Shown here piece by piece: positions 24,362 to 33,828 of a DNA stretch of 64,000 nt. The translations under genes were made by a program, and so were the position numbers. Every line of letters starts with the position of its first letter. Position 1 is the stretch's first letter. This DNA comes from Corticicoccus populi (lineage in GTDB: Bacteria > Bacillota > Bacilli > Staphylococcales > Salinicoccaceae). The stretch lies in assembly GCF_042686195.1 (NCBI RefSeq), contig NZ_JBHUOQ010000001.1, positions 434,001 to 498,000 of the forward strand. The letters run 5' to 3'. The notes beneath the pieces are model-generated. The model saw nothing but the letters and a program-made list of their open reading frames with translations. It was not told where the DNA came from and made no database searches.

Positions 24362-27133
24362 CTAGACATTCATTGCTTTTTCTATGATTTTTCGTTGAAT
24401 ACGTTTATATGATTCGCCGTCACCTTCAGCAGGTGATGCACTTGGTTTACGTCCGTAATATTTGACTTCAGCCCGGTCGGGAACTGCATCCCATAAATAC
24501 GGCATTGCAAACTGATAGGCACCCATATTTTTAGGTTCTTCCTGAACAAAGCCGACTTCTTCTAAGTTTCGTAAACCTTTGAGTAATTCATTAATTTCTT
24601 CCTGAGGAAACGGATAAAGCTGTTCCAGTCTGATAATTAAGCGCTCATCCGAAGGATGGTCTTTTTCATACTGCATTAAATCCACTGCAACTTTACCGCT
24701 GGCAATTAATACTTTTTTAACTTTAGTTTTTTTATAATCTGCATAAATAATCTCTCTGAAACGATTATTAACAAATACGTCAAGCGGGTCGCTGACAGTT
24801 GCATTTCTGAGAAGACTCTTTGGTGACATTACAACCAGCGGTCTCATCTTATCTGTATCCAGATACTTTGCCTGTCTGCGCAGCAGATAGAAATAATTTG
24901 CTGTGCTTGTTAAGTTGGCAACAGTCATATTATTTTCAGCGGCAAGCTGTAAAAAGCGTTCGAGTCTTGCACTTGAATGCTCAGGACCCTGTCCTTCCTG
25001 AGAGTGCGGCAGGAATAGAGACAGACCGGAAGTTTCTCCCCATTTGGCATTACTTGAGAACATGAAGTTATCGAAGTAAACCTGGGCCATGTTTGCGAAA
25101 TCTCCGTACTGAGCTTCCCATATAGTTAAGGATTTTTTATTTTCAACATTGTAACCGTAATCAAATCCAACTACTGCTGCTTCGGATAACGGCGAATTAT
25201 GGACATCAAATGTTGCTTTAGAATCAGGTACGCCGTGAAGTGGAACATACCGTTCCCCATTTTCGGAATCATTTAACACAGCATGACGATGGGCAAAAGT
25301 ACCGCGTTCGGAATCTTCTCCGGATAATCTGACCGGTGTGCCGTCCTGATTAATTGTTGCAAAGGCGAGTGTCTCGGCATGTGCCCAGTCAATAAGATTA
25401 TCATCTTTTTCAAATGGTTTTTTACGTCTCTCAAGTACCTGTGCAAGTTTTTTAAACACTGTAAAACCTTCAGGATAATCAAAAAGTGCGTCGTTGATTT
25501 CTTTAAGTCGTTCGACAGTGATTTCACTGTCCGTCTCGTTCTTCTGACCTTCCAGTACAATCTCAGTTGCTTTAATATCATCTTTAACAGCAGTATCATT
25601 TTTATCAATTTTGTCATGTGCTGCACGCATTTCTTCAGCAACACTGTCAATAATACGATTCTTTTCATCTTCTGTAATGACATTTTCCGATACAAGCTGA
25701 TCACCGTACAACTCGTCAATCGTGTTATGGCTCTTAACTTCTTTATAGAGCATCGGATTGGTTGTGGATGGTTCATCCATCTCATTATGCCCGTATCTGC
25801 GGTAGCCAATCAGGTCAATGACAATATCCTTGTTGTATTCCTGACGGTACTTCAGAGCAATTTCAATTGATCTTAATACATGCTCTGGTTTATCCGCATT
25901 TACATGAAGGACCGGCAGATTAAAGCCGAGTGCAGCATCTGATGCATATTCAGTAGAGCGTGAATCTCGTTCTTCAGTTGTAAAACCGATTCGGTTATTT
26001 GAGATAATATGAATTGATCCGCCGACTTTGTAACCGTTCAGTTTACCCAGATTCATTGTTTCAAATACAACACCCTGACCCGGGAATGCTGCGTCTCCGT
26101 GAATAATGGCGGCAATGGATTTGTTGAAATCAAGGTCCGGTGCACCACTCTTATCCACACTTTCCTGCTGCGCACGTGTTTTACCGACAACTATCGGTGC
26201 AACAACTTCCAGGTGGCTCGGATTGTTGGCGAGGCTGATTCTCTGTTCAATGCCTTTATCACTTCTTGTTTTAGCACCGCCGAGATGATATTTAACATCG
26301 CCGGTCCATCCGTTTGAAAGCTCAAGTGAACCGTCATCCGGAATGAATTTCATCGGGTCGGTGTGCATAAATTCGCTAATCATCATTTCGTATGGTTTTT
26401 GAAGCACATGAGTGAGTACATTCAAGCGGCCGCGGTGAGCCATACCAATTTGGAGATTAGGGATATTTTCGTCTGCCATTAATGTGAGTAAATGATCCAG
26501 CATTGGGACCATTGTGTCCACACCTTCGATTGAAAATCGTTTGGCACCGACGAAGTTTTTGTGGAGATACTTTTCAAACCCCTGAACTTTTGAAAGCATT
26601 TTAAACAATTCAATTTTTTCATCTTTGCTGTAGTCAATCTTAGGTTGGTTCTCAATCGTCTCTTTCAGCCATTGGCGTTCCTTAGTATCATTAATATGCA
26701 TATATTGGTATGCAATTGGACCAGTGTACACTTCATACAGATGTGTCACTGCATCATTCGCATTATCATAAAGACCACCTAAATGTGGACTGACTAGAGA
26801 TGCAGGGAGTTTCTTAAGCTCTTCTGTTGAAATACCGTATTCTGCTGCATCAAAATTTGGGACATTTTCAAATTTAGGACGATAGACCGGATAAATATCA
26901 GCTTTTAAATGACCAAACAGCCGAATATCATCGAGTAATCTAAGCATCCCTTTCACACTTTGTTGATTATCTTTTGTCAGTCCGCCACCGCCTGCATTAA
27001 GTTCCCTGAACAATGTCTGCATTTCTTCTGAGACACTGTTCGGATCATCTTGATACATATCGTAAAGTTCCAGAACCATACCTAAGTTTGTTCCGAACCT
27101 CAGCGGGGCTTCTTCAAAGGACTTACCTTCCAT
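24362..27133 (-). CDS. odhA: 2-Oxoglutarate dehydrogenase E1
   Basis: This thiamine-diphosphate-dependent decarboxylase of the TCA cycle has 923 residues. ATG 27133 is chosen because GAGGGTG lies 7 nt upstream; a GTG at 27139 is too close to that site. GMAHRGRLNVL, the GDAAFPGQG region of the ThDP fold and IGFTTEERDSRST are typical. The C-terminal pyrimidine-binding domain contains LPHSQEGQGPEHSS. It forms an operon with odhB. arlS ends 87 nt upstream on the same strand. Confidence 0.96.
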   Translation of the reverse strand: MEGKSFEEAPLRFGTNLGMVLELYDMYQDDPNSVSEEMQTLFRELNAGGGGLTKDNQQSVKGMLRLLDDIRLFGHLKADIYPVYRPKFENVPNFDAAEYGISTEELKKLPASLVSPHLGGLYDNANDAVTHLYEVYTGPIAYQYMHINDTKERQWLKETIENQPKIDYSKDEKIELFKMLSKVQGFEKYLHKNFVGAKRFSIEGVDTMVPMLDHLLTLMADENIPNLQIGMAHRGRLNVLTHVLQKPYEMMISEFMHTDPMKFIPDDGSLELSNGWTGDVKYHLGGAKTRSDKGIEQRISLANNPSHLEVVAPIVVGKTRAQQESVDKSGAPDLDFNKSIAAIIHGDAAFPGQGVVFETMNLGKLNGYKVGGSIHIISNNRIGFTTEERDSRSTEYASDAALGFNLPVLHVNADKPEHVLRSIEIALKYRQEYNKDIVIDLIGYRRYGHNEMDEPSTTNPMLYKEVKSHNTIDELYGDQLVSENVITEDEKNRIIDSVAEEMRAAHDKIDKNDTAVKDDIKATEIVLEGQKNETDSEITVERLKEINDALFDYPEGFTVFKKLAQVLERRKKPFEKDDNLIDWAHAETLAFATINQDGTPVRLSGEDSERGTFAHRHAVLNDSENGERYVPLHGVPDSKATFDVHNSPLSEAAVVGFDYGYNVENKKSLTIWEAQYGDFANMAQVYFDNFMFSSNAKWGETSGLSLFLPHSQEGQGPEHSSARLERFLQLAAENNMTVANLTSTANYFYLLRRQAKYLDTDKMRPLVVMSPKSLLRNATVSDPLDVFVNNRFREIIYADYKKTKVKKVLIASGKVAVDLMQYEKDHPSDERLIIRLEQLYPFPQEEINELLKGLRNLEEVGFVQEEPKNMGAYQFAMPYLWDAVPDRAEVKYYGRKPSASPAEGDGESYKRIQRKIIEKAMNV

Positions 27134-27220
27134 TTTCACTGCACCCTCTTTTGTATATTCTTTAATTTATACAATACTATTTTAGCATTATATCTGCCCG
27201 TTTTAAAGCCGATGTATTCA

Positions 27221-28600
27221 CTATTTTCTCATTCTATTGATTATTCGGGGAAATCTTACAATTACTTTTGTAAACGCTCCCTTCTCTGATTCAACCCAGA
27301 CACTTCCGTTGTAATTTTCAACTAATTTTTTAGCAATTGACAAACCGAGACCATTCCCGCCCTGCTGTCTGCTTCTGGATTTATCAACCCGGTAAAACCG
27401 GTTGAATACATTTTCAATATCCTCTGAAGGAATGCCGATGCCGTGATCTTTAATGATGATATCAAAAGTATCTTTCCCGCTTTCTGTGGAAATCTCAATA
27501 TACTTATTTTGCTGATCGTATTTAACCGCATTATCGAGGAAAATTGTCAGCATTTGTTCAAAGTGATGAGTTGCTGTTTTTAAATAAATTTCATCTCCAT
27601 CAAGGTTAATATCAAAAGTGTAATCCGGATGTACCTTTTTCAGTGAATTAACTCTGCTTTCTATTTCTCTGTTCACATTGACTTCATCGAGAGATTCAGC
27701 GACCTTCTCCTCGTTTTTGGTTAATATTAAAAGTTCTTCAACAAGTTTATTAATCCTGTGAAGCTCATCAATCGAAATATCCAGGGATTCATCAAGAACT
27801 TTCGGATCATTCTTACCCCATCTGCTGATTAATTTCAAGTGTCCCTGAATAATCTGCAGCGGTGTTCTTAACTCATGAGAAGCATCTTCAACAAACTGTT
27901 TCTGCTGATTATAGGATCCTTCCAGGCTGTCCATCATATTGTTGAATGACTCGACCATATAATCGGTCTCAGAAGCACCGGTTTTGAATTTCAGCCGTTC
28001 TGAAAATCCTTCATTTTCAATCCTTTTCAACTGGTTTGTAATACTTCTTAGAGGTCTCACCATCTGCGTTGAGAAAAAATAACTGATAATGGATGTAAAC
28101 AAAATAGATAGAAATCCTATAAATAATGCAATCAGAATCATTGTACGGATAATCAGATTGTAATTATCGAGTGGATGAATGATAGTAACATAGCCGTCCC
28201 AGAACCTGGAATCTATTCTTGCGCGGCCGATTAAAAAGCTGCCCTCAGAAGTTTCCAGAGATTCAATTGTGTTTTCAAGCACCGGGACGAAACGTATTTC
28301 ATCGGCATACTCAAAAGTTGACGGTTCAGTCTCTACCACATCCCCGCCGGCAGTATACAAAATCATAATTTGATTGTCGTAAAGACTCGTAATAATTTCA
28401 TTTCTTGATATGGTGTTGCTGAACTGCGACTCATACAAATTTGTCACTTCATTGAGACTTTGATTCAGAAAGCTTTCTTCCTGATCCTTCAAATAAAGGC
28501 TCATAAAATAAATCAGAAGTGAGCTGAATATTAAGTAAGTAAAAGAAATGATTAAGGTCGACAGGCGCAGCCATTTATATTTAAGAGAATTTTTATTCAT
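27221..28600 (-). CDS. arlS: Sensor histidine kinase ArlS
   Basis: This 459-residue membrane sensor kinase partners ArlR, which in staphylococci controls autolysis, adhesion and agglutination. A first transmembrane segment (about 14-34) is followed by an extracytoplasmic domain of about 110 residues, a second segment (about 152-176), HAMP, then a HisKA domain with the phospho-acceptor His242 in DASHELRTP, and HATPase motifs (DNAVKYD, DHGIGI, GGNGLGLSIAK). The start overlaps the end of arlR by 8 nt. Confidence 0.94.
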   Translation of the reverse strand: MNKNSLKYKWLRLSTLIISFTYLIFSSLLIYFMSLYLKDQEESFLNQSLNEVTNLYESQFSNTISRNEIITSLYDNQIMILYTAGGDVVETEPSTFEYADEIRFVPVLENTIESLETSEGSFLIGRARIDSRFWDGYVTIIHPLDNYNLIIRTMILIALFIGFLSILFTSIISYFFSTQMVRPLRSITNQLKRIENEGFSERLKFKTGASETDYMVESFNNMMDSLEGSYNQQKQFVEDASHELRTPLQIIQGHLKLISRWGKNDPKVLDESLDISIDELHRINKLVEELLILTKNEEKVAESLDEVNVNREIESRVNSLKKVHPDYTFDINLDGDEIYLKTATHHFEQMLTIFLDNAVKYDQQNKYIEISTESGKDTFDIIIKDHGIGIPSEDIENVFNRFYRVDKSRSRQQGGNGLGLSIAKKLVENYNGSVWVESEKGAFTKVIVRFPRIINRMRK

Positions 28601-29270
28601 ACCGAATCACATACCCTACACCACGTACTGTTTCGATTACTTTATGTTTGTCAAAAGGTTTTAACTTATTTCTTAGATACCTGATGTAGACATCGACAAC
28701 ATTCGTTTCGACCTCACTTTCATATCCCCAGACATGTTCCAGAATCTGCTCGCGCCGCAGAACGATTCCGACATTCTGTGCTAAAAGGTAAAGGAGCTCA
28801 TACTCTGTTTTGGTCAATTCAAGTTCGTTATTATCGATCGTCACCCGATATGCCGAATGGTCAATGGTAATTCCATGTATTTCTATAGTGTCCGATGTAT
28901 CTTCAGGGACCGGAGAACGTCTCAGAATCACGCGGATTCTTGCGAGAAGTTCCTCGATTTCAAAGGGTTTGACAATATAGTCATCGGCACCGTAATCAAG
29001 GCCGATGACTTTATCATATGTCTCCCCTTTGGCAGTAATCATTATAATCGGTGTATTTTTTGTTTTTCTCAATCTGCGGCATACTTCAAGGCCGTTTAAT
29101 TCAGGCATCATTAAATCAAGAAGGATACAGTCATAATCATATGCGAGTGCTTTTTTTAAGCCATCCTCACCGTCTGCGCTGAGCGTGACCTCGTATCCTT
29201 CATGAGTCAGCTCAAGTTCTATAAAACGTGATAAGTTCAATTCATCTTCAACAACGAGTATATGTTTCAT
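28593..29270 (-). CDS. arlR: Response regulator ArlR
   Basis: This 225-residue OmpR-type regulator has a receiver domain with phospho-acceptor Asp52 (ILLDLMMPE), Asp residues in VVEDE and Lys in YIVKPFE, and a C-terminal winged helix (EYELLYLLAQN, RNKLKPFD). The start at 29270 follows AGGAGGAG; a TTG three codons upstream is less well spaced. It is the first gene of arlRS, and the sequence ELELTHEGYEV closely follows the S. aureus protein from memory. Confidence 0.95.
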   Translation of the reverse strand: MKHILVVEDELNLSRFIELELTHEGYEVTLSADGEDGLKKALAYDYDCILLDLMMPELNGLEVCRRLRKTKNTPIIMITAKGETYDKVIGLDYGADDYIVKPFEIEELLARIRVILRRSPVPEDTSDTIEIHGITIDHSAYRVTIDNNELELTKTEYELLYLLAQNVGIVLRREQILEHVWGYESEVETNVVDVYIRYLRNKLKPFDKHKVIETVRGVGYVIRYE

Positions 29271-29317
29271 ATAGTTCAACTCCTCCTAGCTATAGTACCA
29301 TTTTTTTCTGATTACAA

Positions 29318-29374
29318 ATAATAAAGACACACAGCATACGCACGGAAAATTTCCGTTGTGAACTGCTGTGTGTC
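29318..29374 (-). terminator. Terminator after murG-PAP2
   Basis: Read on the minus strand, GACACACAGCA pairs with TGCTGTGTGTC, enclosing a smaller inner palindrome, and is followed by TTTATTATTTG. It lies between the PAP2 gene and arlR. Confidence 0.8.
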
Positions 29375-29381
29375 CTGCATA

Positions 29382-29990
29382 CTATTTAAATTTATTATGG
29401 AGCAGCCAGCTGGTACCGAAAACGACCGCTGTTCCAAGTGCGATTCCTGCCAGAATATCTGTCGGATAGTGTACACCGAGGTAGACCCTTGATGAAGAAA
29501 TCATCAGGATAAAAAATCCGCATAAGGCATAAAGTATACTCTTGTGCTGCAAATTGGTTTTATTAATAATTGCAATTAACGATCCGAAAAATATTGTTGA
29601 CCCTGTGGCATGGCCGCTTGGGAAGCTGAAGCCGGAAATCTCTATCAATCTTAAAAGTGACGGACGCTCTCTGTCGAAAGTGTTTTTCAGCAGTGGAATC
29701 AGTACACTTGAAGTGATCATGGAAATGACCAGAAATAATGTATGTGTTTTCAAACGGTATAACATTAAAATGGTAATCATAATCAGTGACAGGACAATCA
29801 TCGTGAGAACTTCACCAATCTGGGTAAAACCAAGCATTACAGCAGTAGTAATAAAGCTCTCGGATGCATAAATGAACTCATATACTTCCCGGTCAATCCA
29901 CTGGCCGATTCTGGATTCATGAAATACGGCAATGACTCCGAAAATTAGAGTAAAGACTAAAAATAAGGACAGTTTTTTCAACCGGCTCAT
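29382..29990 (-). CDS. PAP2-family membrane phosphatase
   Basis: This 202-residue membrane protein with about five to six hydrophobic segments carries the three phosphatase signatures in order: KNTFDRERP (KxxxxxxRP), FPSGHA (PSGH) and SRVYLGVHYPTD (SRxxxxxHxxxD). Such enzymes dephosphorylate undecaprenyl diphosphate or phosphatidylglycerophosphate at the outer membrane face. Its start overlaps the murG stop by 4 nt, so co-translation with a lipid II enzyme makes recycling of the undecaprenyl carrier an attractive but unproven role. Confidence 0.88.
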   Translation of the reverse strand: MSRLKKLSLFLVFTLIFGVIAVFHESRIGQWIDREVYEFIYASESFITTAVMLGFTQIGEVLTMIVLSLIMITILMLYRLKTHTLFLVISMITSSVLIPLLKNTFDRERPSLLRLIEISGFSFPSGHATGSTIFFGSLIAIINKTNLQHKSILYALCGFFILMISSSRVYLGVHYPTDILAGIALGTAVVFGTSWLLHNKFK

Positions 29991-31069
29991 TTAGTCACCC
30001 CCATGTTAAGCAGCTGGTTTACTAAGTCTTCTGATTTAAATCCGCCGTTAAATTGTTTCATTCTTTTAACGATTTCACTGCGGTTATTTTGAAGACTGTC
30101 TATTTTATTCTGGAATTCCTGAATTGTAAGATTTTCTTCATGAATTACTGCGGCATAGCCTTTTTCTTCAAAGAAAGAAGCATTTTCAATCTGATCGCCT
30201 CTGCTTTGTGAGAGCGGCAGCGGGATTAAAATCATCGGTTTTTCATTCAGCAGAAATTCAAAAATTGCGTTTGATCCGCTCCGACCGACCACAAAGTCTG
30301 ATATTTTCATCAAATGTGCGAGTTCATCTTTTACAAATTCATACTGCACATACCCTTTTCGTCCTTGCAGGGATTCATCAATATTGCCGTGACCGCACAA
30401 ATGAATTAGCTGCATTTCCTGTGTTAGTGTATCTATGTTTTCTCTGACAAATTGATTGATGGACTGTGAACCGAGAGAGCCTCCCATAATCAGCAGCACA
30501 GGTTTGTCAGGTGTGAAACCAGTCAGTTCGTAACCCGTTTTTTCAGAGCCTACAACTAAATCGTCTCTCGTGACAGGGCCAAGGTATTCTGTTTTTCCTT
30601 CCGGCAGCAGATCCATGGTTTTTTTAAAAGTAACGAAAATTTTGGTTGCGAATTTAGCCGCTATTTTATTCGCGAGTCCGGGTGTCAGATCTGATTCATG
30701 TATATATACCGGAATGTTGAGTGATTTACTCGCCAGTACAACAGGGACACTGACAAAACCACCTTTAGAGAAAACAAATTCGGGTTTTTCTTTTTTTAAG
30801 ATTTTTCGTGCATCGAGAACCCCTTTTAATACTTTAAACATGTCTTTAAGGTTTTCAAGGGATAAATATCTTCTTAACTTTCCGCTCGATATTTCACGAT
30901 ACCGGATACAGGTTGAATTAATGATTTCTTTTTCAATTCCATCTTTTGAGCCGATATATACCGGTTCAGTATCCTGATTGATAAAATCCGGAATTAATAA
31001 TTTGTTTAACATGACATGACCGACAGTCCCTCCGCCGGTGAGTACTACTTTTCTCTTCTTGGAATTCAT
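29987..31069 (-). CDS. murG: UDP-GlcNAc:lipid I GlcNAc-transferase
   Basis: MurG adds GlcNAc to lipid I to form lipid II on the inner membrane face. The protein has 360 residues in two Rossmann-like halves. The start at 31069 (MNSKKRKVVL) has GGGGGAT just upstream; an ATG at 31081 would sit on that site. TGGGTVGHVM is the lipid-facing glycine loop, and GGSLGSQSINQ and GRSGSNAIFEF form the donor-binding part. It stands outside a dcw cluster, next to arlRS as in S. aureus, and is coupled to the PAP2 gene. Confidence 0.94.
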   Translation of the reverse strand: MNSKKRKVVLTGGGTVGHVMLNKLLIPDFINQDTEPVYIGSKDGIEKEIINSTCIRYREISSGKLRRYLSLENLKDMFKVLKGVLDARKILKKEKPEFVFSKGGFVSVPVVLASKSLNIPVYIHESDLTPGLANKIAAKFATKIFVTFKKTMDLLPEGKTEYLGPVTRDDLVVGSEKTGYELTGFTPDKPVLLIMGGSLGSQSINQFVRENIDTLTQEMQLIHLCGHGNIDESLQGRKGYVQYEFVKDELAHLMKISDFVVGRSGSNAIFEFLLNEKPMILIPLPLSQSRGDQIENASFFEEKGYAAVIHEENLTIQEFQNKIDSLQNNRSEIVKRMKQFNGGFKSEDLVNQLLNMGVTK

Positions 31070-31126
31070 GATATCCCCCATACTTTCTTTATGCTATTAC
31101 TTTATCCTATTTAACTATTTAGCACA

Positions 31127-31163
31127 ATAAAAAGCCGCACAAACTTTAAGAAGTCTGTACGAC
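31127..31163 (-). terminator. Terminator of ctpA
   Basis: On the minus strand a 13-bp stem with several G-U pairs (GTCGTACAGACTT / AAGTTTGTGCGGC) around CTTA is followed by TTTTTATT. Confidence 0.85.
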
Positions 31164-31171
31164 ATATTTAT

Positions 31172-32776
31172 TTATTCGGAATCTTCGTCTGAACTGCTGT
31201 CTTCTGTTTCTGCTGCTCCATCTTCAGAATTTTCATCGTCAGGATTGAATCTCTCAATTTCAATATATCTGGCGTTCTCTTCAGCGAGCGCTTCAATTTC
31301 AGGTTCTGTATATTCACCGTTAATGAAATCTACCAGGTAATCAACCTGTGCATCATTATCCCTGATATAATGGCGCAGTTCACTCATGAGAGTGAGTGTT
31401 GTCTCGCCTGTGACATCACCTGTCTGTTCCAAATTGTTATCTTCCTGGAAGTTTTCAACGGCCTCGGTTAATGATGAATCGAATGTTTCATTAATATCTC
31501 CCGGGTCGTAGCCAAGTGCTTCCAGTGCGACTTTAATCGAAATGACAGCTTCATTTGACTGATCTTCAGTATATACGTCTTCATCATTCAAAATCTGTAC
31601 ACGGGCATAATCCGGATTAACAAGTCTGACATCCGGTGTAATACCGGTACCATGTATCCATTCACCGTCAGGTGTCAGCCATTTAGTGTTGGTATATTTC
31701 AACATTGACTGGTCACTGAATTCATTTGTCTGTTGAACGACCCCCTTACCAAAGGACTGTGTTCCTGCAATAACCACTTCATCAAAATGATCCATCATTG
31801 CGCCTGTAAATACTTCAGAAGCACTGGCAGAACCCTCATTGATCAGGATGTAGACGTTAAAGTCTTCGGTATTCGGATTGCTGTCGTTCTCTGTTGGCAC
31901 TTCTGTTTGTTCTCCGTCACTATTTTCGAAAAGAAGCGCAGTTTCTCCTTTGTCAACAAATTGATTAATCATTGCAACTGCTTCATGAAGCAGTCCGCCG
32001 GGGTTAAAGCGGAAATCAATAATGACATCTTCATTCTCGTTATCATGTGCGGTGTTCAGAGCATCCTCGAACTCCTCAGAGGTACCTTCCTGGAATCTGT
32101 TGATACTGATATAACCGATATTATCTATTTCTTCATATGTCACACTATCCACATGGATCTTATCCCGTGTAATGGTGATATCGACAGGGTCATCACTGCC
32201 CTTAACAATCGTCAGGACAACATCTGTGCCCTGCTCACCGCGGATGAGCTGAACAGCCTCATTGGCAGTCATACCCTCTACAGATTCACCGTCGACAGCA
32301 ATAATTGAATCGCCCGGTTCTATCCCCGCTTCTTCAGCAGGTGATCCGCGCATCGGGGAAGTAACAACAATGCTGTTACCCTCCTGCATCACTTCAGCAC
32401 CAATTCCTTCAAAGTCCCCGGTAACAGTTTCTTCAAAATCCGCTGTTTCATCAATATCCATATATTCACTGTATGGATCATCGAGTCCTCTTACAAGTCC
32501 GTCAATCGCCGATTCGATTAATTCATCTCTGTCAACTTCTTCATAAAAATCAGAAGTAACAGTATCATAAACTGTATATAATTTAGCGAATTCACTTCTT
32601 GTGTCTGTGCCGACATTTACTGCCCGCTCAGAACCAGCTTCCAGACTGAGTGCTGTAATAAGCGCAGTTGCGATAACCGCTGTCATAATAGTGATAATAA
32701 ACCAGAACAGACTGATATTCACTTTGCGGCCGCCGCCGACTTTCTCCTCTTTTTTCTCTTCGTTCAAGTTAAACAC
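31172..32776 (-). CDS. ctpA: C-terminal processing protease CtpA
   Basis: This 534-residue S41 serine protease is anchored by one N-terminal membrane segment (about 21-45). The extracytoplasmic part has a helical region (RSEFAKLYTVYDTV), a PDZ domain (about 120-200) and the peptidase core with catalytic Ser in EGSASASEVF and Lys in QSFGKGVVQ. A peptidoglycan-binding domain (EALGYDPGDINE...) and an acidic Glu/Asp/Ser tail follow. The start is uncertain: the frame opens with GTG 32776, which has only a weak ribosome site, and a TTG three codons later is possible. It has its own terminator. In related bacteria it trims cell-wall proteins. Confidence 0.9.
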   Translation of the reverse strand: MFNLNEEKKEEKVGGGRKVNISLFWFIITIMTAVIATALITALSLEAGSERAVNVGTDTRSEFAKLYTVYDTVTSDFYEEVDRDELIESAIDGLVRGLDDPYSEYMDIDETADFEETVTGDFEGIGAEVMQEGNSIVVTSPMRGSPAEEAGIEPGDSIIAVDGESVEGMTANEAVQLIRGEQGTDVVLTIVKGSDDPVDITITRDKIHVDSVTYEEIDNIGYISINRFQEGTSEEFEDALNTAHDNENEDVIIDFRFNPGGLLHEAVAMINQFVDKGETALLFENSDGEQTEVPTENDSNPNTEDFNVYILINEGSASASEVFTGAMMDHFDEVVIAGTQSFGKGVVQQTNEFSDQSMLKYTNTKWLTPDGEWIHGTGITPDVRLVNPDYARVQILNDEDVYTEDQSNEAVISIKVALEALGYDPGDINETFDSSLTEAVENFQEDNNLEQTGDVTGETTLTLMSELRHYIRDNDAQVDYLVDFINGEYTEPEIEALAEENARYIEIERFNPDDENSEDGAAETEDSSSDEDSE

Positions 32777-32830
32777 CCAATTTCCAACTAAATAATAATT
32801 AATAGTCTATCAGTTTATGTAAATATTTAA

Positions 32831-32862
32831 AAGAAAAGAACAGTGGAAAAACACCACTGCTC
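32831..32862 (-). terminator. Terminator after deoD
   Basis: On the minus strand GAGCAGTGG pairs with CCACTGTTC around TGTTTTT and is followed by TTTTCTTTT. It closes the thyA-to-deoD run. Confidence 0.85.
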
Positions 32863-32872
32863 AAATCATCAC

Positions 32873-33586
32873 TTACTCACCTGCAAAAGGCAGTGCGGCA
32901 TCAAGTGCCACTTCTATCATATCATTGAAAGTGGTCTGACGTTCTTCACTGGAAGTGACTTCACCGGTAAGAATGTGGTCTGAAACAGTTAAAATCGCGA
33001 GCGCCTTTGCATCAAACTTTTTGCTGATTGTAAATAACGCTGCAGATTCCATTTCAAGAGCAAGAATGCCGTATTTTGCCATTTGCTCGATATCACCGTT
33101 CTCATCATAAAATGAGTCTGCTGTAAAAACATTTCCGACCTTTACATCGAGACCTTTTTTCTTTGCTTCATTATAGCTTGCAAGCAGTAAATCAAAATCT
33201 GATGTCGGTGCGTACTCAATATTTTTAAACAGCTTTCTGTTTTGATTTGAATCTGTTGAAGCACTTTGAGCGATGATTACATCTCTGACTTTTACATCTT
33301 TTTGAATCGCACCGCATGTACCGACACGAATTAAGTTTTTAACACCGTATTCTTCCATTAATTCATGGATGTAAATAGATATTGACGGAACGCCCATCCC
33401 TGTACCTTGGACGGAGATTCTTTTTCCTTTATATGTTCCTGTAAAACCGAGCATATTTCTTACTTCATTGTAACAGGTCACATCTTCAAGGAATGTTTCA
33501 GCAATATATTTAGCACGAAGCGGGTCTCCAGGAAGTAAAATAGTATCTGCAATGTCACCTTTTTTTGCATTAATATGAACGCTCAT
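32873..33586 (-). CDS. deoD: Purine-nucleoside phosphorylase
   Basis: This 237-residue hexameric type PNP phosphorolytically cleaves purine (deoxy)nucleosides. The start at 33586 (MSVHINAKKGD) has AAGGAG 7 nt upstream; an ATG two codons earlier touches that site. LLPGDPLRAKYIA binds phosphate, ALEMESAALF binds ribose, and TVSDHILTGE carries the catalytic Asp. It follows yozE by 20 nt in the msrA-msrB-crr-yozE run. Confidence 0.94.
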   Translation of the reverse strand: MSVHINAKKGDIADTILLPGDPLRAKYIAETFLEDVTCYNEVRNMLGFTGTYKGKRISVQGTGMGVPSISIYIHELMEEYGVKNLIRVGTCGAIQKDVKVRDVIIAQSASTDSNQNRKLFKNIEYAPTSDFDLLLASYNEAKKKGLDVKVGNVFTADSFYDENGDIEQMAKYGILALEMESAALFTISKKFDAKALAILTVSDHILTGEVTSSEERQTTFNDMIEVALDAALPFAGE

Positions 33587-33606
33587 CTTCATTCTCCTTT
33601 TGGTTG

Positions 33607-33828
33607 TTAATATAAAAGCCAGTTTTCAAAATCATTAAACGATGCATCAAAAATAGAAAGGGAGATACCGGGATACGGATTTTTTTCCAGATAGTCTGAG
33701 ATTTCATCGTAATCCTGTGTATATTTTGGAAACATCGTATCACGGGTAATATATGATGCGAATGTTCCGATGTCCCCTTTCTCGCCGATACGGGTTTTCA
33801 TATATTGATAATATGAACGGTCTTTCAT
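33607..33828 (-). CDS. YozE-family SAM-like protein
   Basis: This 73-residue protein of the YozE family (DUF1250) is a small helical SAM-like domain of unknown function. Typical segments are SYYQYMKTRIGEKGDIGTFA, FPKYTQDYDEISDYLE and a C-terminal Phe/Trp patch. The ATG overlaps the crr stop by one base (TAATG), so it depends on crr translation. In staphylococci the msrA-msrB-crr-yozE order is conserved from memory. Confidence 0.85.
   Translation of the reverse strand: MKDRSYYQYMKTRIGEKGDIGTFASYITRDTMFPKYTQDYDEISDYLEKNPYPGISLSIFDASFNDFENWLLY

Noticed and set aside
25273..25809. 178-codon minus-strand frame inside odhA
   Set aside because: Alternative frame of odhA, which reads intact across it with family-wide motifs.
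31733..32308. 191-codon plus-strand frame inside ctpA
   Set aside because: Antisense shadow of a conserved protease with intact domains; no ribosome site or promoter.
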